A stretch of 29,268 nt of DNA from Candidatus Bathyarchaeota archaeon (lineage in GTDB: Archaea; Thermoproteota; Bathyarchaeia; TCS64), in the NCBI GenBank assembly GCA_014729945.1, contig WJJC01000018.1:1-29268 (forward strand). Reading direction: 5' to 3'. The notes beneath the pieces were generated by a model that ran no database searches, was not told the origin of the DNA, and saw nothing but the letters and a program-made list of their open reading frames with translations. Shown here in pieces: positions 22,883-29,268 of the stretch. The position numbers and the translations under genes were made by a program. The stretch's first letter is position 1, and the number at the start of each line of letters is the position of its first letter.

Positions 22883-24025
22883 ATGTCCAATCAGAAAAGG
22901 GTAATAATTTTCAATGGTCCACCTGGAAATGGCAGAGATAGGGTTCTCCGAGAGCTTAAAGAGATAGCAAGCTTCGGTTATCACCATCTTTTTGAGTATA
23001 TTGTCGAGGAAGCGAAACTAGATAACACCAATCTAACAAAGATCAATATACTGGATTTTTATGATAGTCAACCAGAGAAAATGGAGCAATATCGGCTCAA
23101 GGCGATACAAAAGATCAACCACGAAATAAATAAAGCCGGTGGCGTGCACGTTGTAAGTACACCAGTTCATTTCGAATGGAAGGGAAACAGGTTCCAGGGG
23201 CTCACCGAGAACGATGTCCAGTTACTAAACCCGGATATGTTCATCATCATATTTGATGACATAGTACGAGTAAGAGACAGGTTATCAAAAGACGATCAGT
23301 GGCAGAATCATAAATTCACTCTGGGAGAAATAGCCAACTGGAGGAGAGAGGAGGTGAACCATGTCTATCGATTAGCTGAATCATTCATACCTAAACGCAA
23401 CATACAGATGGTGGCCTTTGAGAACGGCCCCGAGTTGGTGCGAGACCTAATATACAAACCCAATAAAGAGACGGTTTATCTAAGCCACCCCATAACGGGG
23501 GAGGGAGCAGACTTTTTCAAAAAGATCACCAGCTTCCTTGATAGCCTGAAAGAGTACTACGTATTATATGATCCCTACTTGATTAAGGACTGGGACATAG
23601 TAGAGCAGTGGAGAGACGCTGTCAACGCCACTATCGACGCTAGAGAAGAGATGCCTGATACATTCACCTTCAGGATGACATACAAGGATGGCCCTATGGA
23701 GGCTGAGTTCGATATCAAAGAAGTAGAGACCGCTATCAAGAACCTAAGGTTCCAGATTATAGACAGCGATTACAAGATTATAGAAAACAGCGACATGGTG
23801 GTGGTATATCATCCACGTAAGAGCATAAGCGCCGGAGTGATGTGCGAGATGGTTTACGCTAAATCACTGGCAAAACTTGTTTACGCCTATTACCCATATG
23901 AACCCAGCCCATTCTTCGAGTGGTACGCTACACGTATCTTCACCGACGCAAACGAGATGAGAGACTTCCTCATCAAAGAATCCAAGATGACCGGACAACG
24001 CCCACTGGATGTCTTCAACCAGTAA
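22883..24025 (+). CDS. Kinase-like P-loop domain fused to nucleoside deoxyribosyltransferase-like domain
   Basis: A 380-residue protein with two parts. Residues 1-190 look like an archaeal adenylate-kinase-type P-loop domain, but the Walker A motif is GPPGNGRD (12-19), with Lys replaced by Arg and Ser/Thr by Asp. HVVSTPVHF, an LTENDVQLLNPDMFIIIFDD lid-like segment and WRREEV fit the same fold. Residues 195-380 resemble nucleoside 2-deoxyribosyltransferases: YLSHPITG, then NSDMVVVYHPRKSISAGVMCEMVYAKSL, with E322 at the place of the catalytic Glu in the DxGTxxE motif. Expected chemistry is transfer or hydrolysis of the glycosidic bond of a nucleotide. Probably leaderless, with TATA-like ACTTTAAC near 22853. 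Confidence 0.82.
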   Translation: MSNQKRVIIFNGPPGNGRDRVLRELKEIASFGYHHLFEYIVEEAKLDNTNLTKINILDFYDSQPEKMEQYRLKAIQKINHEINKAGGVHVVSTPVHFEWKGNRFQGLTENDVQLLNPDMFIIIFDDIVRVRDRLSKDDQWQNHKFTLGEIANWRREEVNHVYRLAESFIPKRNIQMVAFENGPELVRDLIYKPNKETVYLSHPITGEGADFFKKITSFLDSLKEYYVLYDPYLIKDWDIVEQWRDAVNATIDAREEMPDTFTFRMTYKDGPMEAEFDIKEVETAIKNLRFQIIDSDYKIIENSDMVVVYHPRKSISAGVMCEMVYAKSLAKLVYAYYPYEPSPFFEWYATRIFTDANEMRDFLIKESKMTGQRPLDVFNQ

Positions 24026-24099
24026 CCCTTTTTTCATCTTTTATTATTCAATAATCCTTTAAAGCATGGAGCCTTGTCGCATCATTAAAGGCGCATAGA

Positions 24100-24984
24100 T
24101 TGAGATACCTAGATGAATTTATTCTGGATAGGATTAATTCAAAGAAAAACAGATTGGAGTCTATGCTTCTAAAGAAAGAGGTATTAGAGAAAATTATCAT
24201 GGATATTCAGGCGAAGTTTATCTACTCCAATAACGCTATCGAAGGTTCCTCTTTGGGGTTAGACAAGGTGCACAGAATCATTGAAAGTGGCCATGATTTC
24301 CTTGCTAAGTCGCCTTATTATCAACACTTAACCATCAATCAATGCAACGCATTTGGGTATATTAAGAGAAAAGCGAGAAACAGTATCACAGTCAAGGATG
24401 TACTTGAACTTCACAACATAATTATGAAGAATATTCAAAGGGAAACAGGTTGCTTCAGAGACCACGATACCAGGAACAGCATCCAGAAAAATATAGGGGA
24501 TTTTCTCGACACATTATCCCTGAGCGAGGAATATCACACCATCGAAAAATCGGCTATAATTCAAGGCTATTTCCATCAGGTAAGACCATTCAACTATGGA
24601 ACAGGAATAATCGCTCGTCTACTAGCTAAGTGGGTGTTAAACCAACACGGGTACCTACTTGGTATTGACTTGAATAAGCATGAAATTAAGTATTATAGGA
24701 AATGCTCTGAGAGAGCGGGTAAAGGCATATTATATCCGTTGGTGAATATGATGTCCACCTGCGTAGAGGATACATTAGACCATCTTCTCGTAAAAATTAG
24801 ATCACATAATATCATACCCATTGAAGATGCTATGAGAATAAATCACCTAGACAGATCCCAGATGATAGAAGGTATAAGACGAGGAGAATTCAAGGCATAC
24901 AGGAAAAATGGTTCAATCTACGTGGTGAATAAAGCAACTGAGGAAATTAGTCATGGAGCCCAGATACTGGAACTGATAATTTAA
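24100..24984 (+). CDS. Fic-fold protein with degenerate active site and C-terminal HTH
   Basis: A 294-residue protein from TTG 24100. The Fic fold is clear: an inhibitory-helix-like SNNAIEGSSLGLDKVHRII (43-61), VLELHNIIMKNI, GCFRDHD, and the Fic-motif helix at about 158-176. The motif HPFxDGNGRxxR, however, reads RPFNYGTGIIAR (162-173): the catalytic His is Arg, Asp is Tyr, Asn is Thr and the first Arg is Ile. AMP transfer by the usual mechanism is therefore unlikely. Residues 240-280 (IPIEDAMRINHLDRSQMIEGIRRG..YVVNK) look like an excisionase/MerR-type helix-turn-helix, so DNA binding is plausible. Its stop overlaps the ABC ATPase stop by 4 bp (convergent). Confidence 0.85.
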   Translation: MRYLDEFILDRINSKKNRLESMLLKKEVLEKIIMDIQAKFIYSNNAIEGSSLGLDKVHRIIESGHDFLAKSPYYQHLTINQCNAFGYIKRKARNSITVKDVLELHNIIMKNIQRETGCFRDHDTRNSIQKNIGDFLDTLSLSEEYHTIEKSAIIQGYFHQVRPFNYGTGIIARLLAKWVLNQHGYLLGIDLNKHEIKYYRKCSERAGKGILYPLVNMMSTCVEDTLDHLLVKIRSHNIIPIEDAMRINHLDRSQMIEGIRRGEFKAYRKNGSIYVVNKATEEISHGAQILELII

Positions 24985-26051
24985 TCAAGATCCATCCATG
25001 GAAGGACCACAGTCTTCTCTTTTAGCATATAGACTTTAAGTTTATCTCCAGATTTGTATTTTTTCTCAGGAGGAGCATCAATCGTAAGGCTCTCATTACC
25101 TATGCGAAGCTTTACCTCTGAAACAGCGCCTATAAATGCGCTCCACTCTATTACGCCAATTAGTGCGTTGTTAGGTGCGTCAGGCTCTTTGAGGTAAAAA
25201 ATCTCGGGTCTTAGAACACATGCTACCGAGTCACCGACTGAAAGATCCTTGTTCCCCGTATTGACGCCTTCAAGAATTGCTTCACCTATATCAACAGATA
25301 CTAGATCAGCTATGCTAGTAATCTCCCCTTCAAGTAGGGCTCCTTTCCCGATGAAGGTAGCTATGAAAAGGTTCTCTGGGTTGTTGTATATCTCGTGGGG
25401 TGTACCAACCTGCATTATCCGTCCATGGTTTTGTATGGCGATCCTGTCGCTTATAGCCATGGCTTCTTCTTGATCGTGTGTGACATAGATGGTGGTTATA
25501 CCCAGTTTGCGTTGAATATCTTTAATCTCTTCCCGCATCTCTACCCTGAGTTTTGCATCCAAGTTACTGAGAGGCTCATCAAGTAAAAGGATGTCTGGTT
25601 CTACAACAAGAACTCTAGCTAGTGCAACTCTTTGCTGTTGTCCACCGCTGAGTTGGTTAGGGAATCTCTCACCCATACCCTCTAACCCTACTAGGTCGAT
25701 GACTTTTTCCACGCGTTTATTAACCTCGTCTTTAGGTATTTTTCGTACCTTCAACCCATATGCAATGTTTTCCTCTACTTTCATATGTGGCCATAGCGCA
25801 TAATTCTGGAAGACCATTCCTGTGTTACGTTTGTAACTCTGAAGCTGTGTAACATCCTCTTCGTCATAGAATATCGAACCTTCTGTCGGGTATTCCAGTC
25901 CAGCAACCAGTCGCATGGTGGTTGTTTTTCCACAACCGCTGGGCCCTAGGAATGTAAAGAATTCACCGTCATTGATAGTTAGATTTACGTCATCTGCTGC
26001 AACTATATTGTCGAATCTTTTCGTTACATTTTTTAGCTCTACTTTTACCAT
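24981..26051 (-). CDS. ABC transporter ATP-binding protein, Fe3+/polyamine (FbpC/PotA) type
   Basis: A 356-residue ATPase. It has Walker A GPSGCGKT (36-43), a Q-loop in MVFQNYALWPHM, signature LSGGQQQR (134-141), Walker B DILLLDEP with Glu159, D-loop NLDAK, and H-loop His192 in YVTHDQEEA. A C-terminal TOBE-type beta domain (about 235-356) is typical of the CUT1/FbpC/PotA group. It energises the permease encoded 3 bp upstream. Third gene of the importer operon. Substrate cannot be read from the ATPase. Confidence 0.96.
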   Translation of the reverse strand: MVKVELKNVTKRFDNIVAADDVNLTINDGEFFTFLGPSGCGKTTTMRLVAGLEYPTEGSIFYDEEDVTQLQSYKRNTGMVFQNYALWPHMKVEENIAYGLKVRKIPKDEVNKRVEKVIDLVGLEGMGERFPNQLSGGQQQRVALARVLVVEPDILLLDEPLSNLDAKLRVEMREEIKDIQRKLGITTIYVTHDQEEAMAISDRIAIQNHGRIMQVGTPHEIYNNPENLFIATFIGKGALLEGEITSIADLVSVDIGEAILEGVNTGNKDLSVGDSVACVLRPEIFYLKEPDAPNNALIGVIEWSAFIGAVSEVKLRIGNESLTIDAPPEKKYKSGDKLKVYMLKEKTVVLPWMDLD

Positions 26052-26054
26052 TTT

Positions 26055-27905
26055 TTAGACTCCTAGGAATGATGATTTCTGTTTCAAGATGTAGTTGGAG
26101 ATGGCCATAGCGGTTATCTGTACAGCCATAAGTAGTACACAGAGTGCTGCTCCTATACTGACTGAGCCTGTTGCAGCTGCACCGTACACTATTTGGCTGA
26201 TAAAGTAGGTAATTGGTACCCTGTCTTCACGTAATCCCCCGAGGGTGACGCTTGCACTCACTTCACTCATGCTATACACGAAGCCAAGTATGGCGCCGTT
26301 AATTATATGACCAATTATAAGGGGTAATACAATACGGAAGAAAGTAGTTGTCCGATCTGCTCCCAAGTTCATACTACTCTCCTCCAGACTCTTATCCACT
26401 TGTTGTAATCCAGCTCCAACACTCCTTGTTGTGAAGGGTAGTCTCCTAATGCTATATGCGCATACCAGTAAGAGAGCTGGATCCATTAAAGGATCAAGTA
26501 AAGTACCTGCGAATATATCACTGAAGAAGAGAAAGTAACCAATAGCTAGACTGATTCCAGGTATAGCTACAGGTATAGTGGATAAGGTATCGAGTATTCC
26601 CCTGCCCGGGATATCTCGCTTGCTAACAAGGTAAGCTATGCTACTACCTACAAGGATCATTATCACCACAGCCAACCCACTATAAACTAGGCTATTCAAG
26701 ACCGCTCCTCTAACCTCTTTATTGGTGTAAAGAGTTCTTAGATATTCTGTGGTTAATTTTGAGGGCAAGGTTCCACTAGTTGCCCAATCAGATGATGCCA
26801 AGATAACAGTCCCTATCTGGGGCATAGCAGCAAACAGGATTAATATCACCAAGAACACTACGATCATTACTTGAACTATTTGCTTTGGAGTTCTCGTGCG
26901 TTGTGACCATCTTCCACCCTTACTTATCATAGCATAACTGCGTCTATTAACGTACCATCTAACAGCTATGTAGCTTAGGGTAGTTACAAACAATATGAGT
27001 ACGGCCAGAGCGGCAGTCTTTGGACTTATCCCTCCAGTAAGAGCCTCAGCGAAGCTGTTATAGATCTGGTAGCTAACAACCCTTCTGGCAAGGGGGTTAG
27101 CCCGTGCCCCCACAAACCCTATGGGAGCACCGAGATCTTCTAGACTGAATATGAAAGTCATGATGGCTCCAGCTGCTAGTCCTGGGATTATTAAGGGAAA
27201 GGTTATGGTTCTGAATAACTTTAATCCCCTTGCCCCCAAGTTTTCAGCCATTTCCTCTAGGCTGGGATCTATGCTGTTCAGGGTCGCTAAAGTGTTCATA
27301 TACACTATGGGGTAATAGGCAAGTGTCTGCGCTACAGTTATACCAAATAACCCGTCAATGTCTAGTCTCCATGGGATTATATGCAGTACTTCATTCAATA
27401 CCCAGTTTATCAACCCGTTTCTAGGGTTGAATAATTTCCCAATAACGTAGGCGTTCACGAAAGGCGTTGCAAGTAGGGGAACCAGTAAGACTACTTGGAA
27501 TATTCTTTTCCCTGGGAAATTATATCGACCCATTAACATTGCAAGTACAACACCTATTATACAACAAGCCAAAGTCACATTTAGTGCGATGTTTAAACTA
27601 TTGAGAAAAATCCCGTGATCTGTACCCCATAGAATCAGTATGCCCCGCCTAAGCTCCCACATACGGCCTCCGGTTGCGCGCAGACTGAAGTAATCTGTGC
27701 TAGAGAGTATGCTCCAGAACCAGTGGAAACTGACATTTGTCTGGTAAATAAAAGCCTGGGCGAACATGCTAAGAAGAGGTAGAGCTAAGAATAATATGAG
27801 TGAACTATACCCGATCAATGTCTGTATGAGGGTCATTAAATCGAACTCTCGACGGAGCCGTATCCATATCTCTTTAAAAGAAAAAGAAGAATCCATGAGA
27901 GCCAT
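26055..27905 (-). CDS. ABC transporter permease, fused two-domain FbpB type
   Basis: A 616-residue membrane protein with about 12 hydrophobic helices in two homologous halves. Each half has an EAA coupling loop: EEMAENLGARGLKLFRTITFPLI and EESSMNLGADRTTTFFRIVLPLI. The fused double permease is characteristic of iron(III) importers (FbpB/SfuB), and occurs also in thiamine and 2-aminoethylphosphonate importers. It lies between the binding-protein gene (11 bp gap) and the ATPase gene (3 bp gap), clearly one operon. The iron assignment is the family default, not proven. Confidence 0.95.
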   Translation of the reverse strand: MALMDSSFSFKEIWIRLRREFDLMTLIQTLIGYSSLILFLALPLLSMFAQAFIYQTNVSFHWFWSILSSTDYFSLRATGGRMWELRRGILILWGTDHGIFLNSLNIALNVTLACCIIGVVLAMLMGRYNFPGKRIFQVVLLVPLLATPFVNAYVIGKLFNPRNGLINWVLNEVLHIIPWRLDIDGLFGITVAQTLAYYPIVYMNTLATLNSIDPSLEEMAENLGARGLKLFRTITFPLIIPGLAAGAIMTFIFSLEDLGAPIGFVGARANPLARRVVSYQIYNSFAEALTGGISPKTAALAVLILFVTTLSYIAVRWYVNRRSYAMISKGGRWSQRTRTPKQIVQVMIVVFLVILILFAAMPQIGTVILASSDWATSGTLPSKLTTEYLRTLYTNKEVRGAVLNSLVYSGLAVVIMILVGSSIAYLVSKRDIPGRGILDTLSTIPVAIPGISLAIGYFLFFSDIFAGTLLDPLMDPALLLVCAYSIRRLPFTTRSVGAGLQQVDKSLEESSMNLGADRTTTFFRIVLPLIIGHIINGAILGFVYSMSEVSASVTLGGLREDRVPITYFISQIVYGAAATGSVSIGAALCVLLMAVQITAMAISNYILKQKSSFLGV

Positions 27906-27916
27906 GACCTACACTC

Positions 27917-29268
27917 CTAGCCAGTTAGGGCTTGAAGATCACTTAGAACTTGGTCATAACGCTCTATGGCTGCTTCTCTCCAAGCATTTTTCATAATCTC
28001 TTTGAAGCCTGCGTCGGTGGTTATACGATCATTAATACTCTGTGCATATTCTTCTGAGAAAAGCACTGTTTCACCAGTCTCAGGATCTGTAAATTCTAGC
28101 ATAAATGGATCACCTAGTTTGTCCGCTAGTTCTAAGAATTCCTCATGGGTGATTTCCCCATTGTATTCCGCGTCAGTTAGCTCAAGCCAAGTATCCTGTA
28201 GGTTTTGTTGTGCCTCAACCAAGGTTCCTTTGAAGAAGAACATCATAGAGGTCTCATAGCTAAGGGCTAACTCATCGCTAAACTCTATAGTCGTTGCCTC
28301 CATAGTGGCTTCGTAGCTGGCTTCAAGGTCGGATCTAGTCTGACCTAAGTCTGTTTCAAACACCTCTGGATTCATGGGCATTCTGTTTATTGATTCATCA
28401 AGCCAAATTTTCTGTCCATCTGGACTCAACACCCATGCTATAAATGCCTGAGCTGCTTCAGTATTATCACTTGTTGATACCATAGCTATTGGATCAGCGT
28501 TAACTGCTGTCCCGTCTTCAGGTAGTACATATTTACATAGCTCTGGCACTTCTAACTGCGCAGTGTAGCCGTAGAAATCAATTGTTGTTCCTGCACCAAT
28601 AGTGCTCTGCATTACGGCATCTCTTACAGATTCTGATCTATCAAATATCCTAGCATTGGCAGCAAGCCTTGTGAGAAGCTTCCATCCCTCCTCCCAACCA
28701 TAGGTCTGTAGTATAATCTCAAACATACGTGTATTACTTGTGCTTAGTGTAGGGTCGGCTGTTCCTATCGCTGGAACACTCGGATAAAGTTGAAATTGGG
28801 CGTACGTCTCGTTTCCTAGATCGGCCCAAGTCTTGGGCTGGGGAATTTCCTCGGTTTCTAAGAACTCTTTATTGATTGTGAATCCGAATGAGCTTATTGC
28901 ACTTCCCACCCATACAACTTCGCCTTCCTTAATCCTTTTGGCGGGTGCACCGCTTATCTCCTCAGGTATTTCTTCAAGTATTTGTTTTACCTCATCGCTT
29001 GTAAGGGGGGCAAGGAGGTCTTCATTATTTACGAGATCAAATACAACGGGTCCGCCTCCCCAAGCTATATCAATGTCTCCACTTCGCTCTATGGTGTCCA
29101 CCCATAGGCTACTGGCTACACCCATAAACTTGATCTGATCTCGATCGGTTATACCATACTCTGACGCAATATCTGTCTCTAAGAAAGCTGCTCTTGCTTT
29201 GAATAATATATCGCTACCGTGTCGTGTAATTATGGTTAACTCTACTGTCTCTGGTTCTGTACTTGTTA
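27917..29268 (-). CDS. ABC transporter substrate-binding protein, 5' end beyond window
   Basis: The frame is open to the window edge: codons upstream of the ATG at 29125 read TSTEPETVELTIITRHGSDILF. That is the linker and first strand expected after a lipoprotein signal, so the true start lies outside. About 449 residues are visible. WGGGPVVFDLVNNEDLLAPL, GFTINKEFLETEEIPQPKTWADL and PIAMVSTSDNTEAAQAFIAWVLSPDGQKIW match the Fe3+/2-aminoethylphosphonate-type binding proteins (COG1840-like). The tail from about 330 to the end is helical and longer than in the bacterial proteins. It delivers its ligand to the fused permease encoded just downstream. Confidence 0.92.
   Translation of the reverse strand, partial: TSTEPETVELTIITRHGSDILFKARAAFLETDIASEYGITDRDQIKFMGVASSLWVDTIERSGDIDIAWGGGPVVFDLVNNEDLLAPLTSDEVKQILEEIPEEISGAPAKRIKEGEVVWVGSAISSFGFTINKEFLETEEIPQPKTWADLGNETYAQFQLYPSVPAIGTADPTLSTSNTRMFEIILQTYGWEEGWKLLTRLAANARIFDRSESVRDAVMQSTIGAGTTIDFYGYTAQLEVPELCKYVLPEDGTAVNADPIAMVSTSDNTEAAQAFIAWVLSPDGQKIWLDESINRMPMNPEVFETDLGQTRSDLEASYEATMEATTIEFSDELALSYETSMMFFFKGTLVEAQQNLQDTWLELTDAEYNGEITHEEFLELADKLGDPFMLEFTDPETGETVLFSEEYAQSINDRITTDAGFKEIMKNAWREAAIERYDQVLSDLQALTG

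Noticed and set aside
1..29268. CRISPR arrays, insertion sequences, integrases or prophage genes
   Set aside because: No regularly spaced repeats, transposase motifs or phage structural proteins were seen anywhere in the window.

Overview
The window is archaeal chromosome. Supporting signs are a mevalonate-pathway HMG-CoA reductase, an archaeal-type CoaD, the archaeal families DUF763 and DUF371, TATA-like boxes about 22-30 bp upstream of many start codons (leaderless or near-leaderless genes), frequent GTG/TTG starts, AGA/AGG-rich arginine codons, and a tRNA without an encoded CCA. The long insert in the Trm112-like protein and the class II HMG-CoA reductase make me lean towards an Asgard (Thorarchaeota-like) lineage. 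That is a guess from memory of the families, not a demonstrated placement.

Layout. (1) 1-2500, minus strand: a divergent ketol-acid reductoisomerase-like gene cut by the window edge, a strong inverted repeat upstream of its promoter, then two small winged-helix-type genes. The second of these is split by a -1 frameshift exactly at an A-AAA-AAG slippery heptamer. About 530 bp of AT-rich DNA follow. (2) 3034-6048: an HMG-CoA reductase / RNase H-like(?) / Trm112-like operon on the minus strand, divergent from coaD (CoA synthesis) on the plus strand. (3) 6120-8348: DUF763 and a secreted, membrane-anchored transglutaminase-like protein, convergent. (4) 8381-10786: a complete non-oxidative pentose-phosphate operon (split transketolase N and C halves, then transaldolase). 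(5) 10885-12276: a DUF371 and glycosyltransferase operon. (6) 12375-15158: tRNA-Ala(GGC), an alanine racemase-like PLP enzyme and a metal-dependent amidohydrolase/deaminase. (7) 15159-16800: an AT-rich, gene-poor stretch with a lysine-rich hypothetical gene, a nested hairpin and a small membrane protein. (8) 16844-20022: a DUF6282-type metallohydrolase divergent from a Nudix hydrolase across a shared TATA region, then a retropepsin-like protease next to a RimK-type ATP-grasp ligase (a possible peptide-tagging pair) and a small DUF6899-like protein. (9) 20172-24984: a 7-TM putative sensor, a GH3/ANL-like adenylating enzyme, a P-loop/deoxyribosyltransferase fusion with a degraded Walker A, and a Fic-fold protein whose catalytic motif is broken. 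(10) 24981-29268, minus strand: an Fe3+/polyamine-type ABC importer operon (binding protein cut by the window edge, fused two-domain permease, ATPase).

Most of the window is central metabolism. The points most worth a second look are the slippery-site frameshift at 1672-1678, the catalytically altered enzymes (KARI-like, Fic-like, P-loop/NDT fusion, racemase), the protease plus ATP-grasp pair, and the structured AT-rich island at 15.2-16.7 kb. No CRISPR array, insertion sequence, integrase or rRNA was seen.
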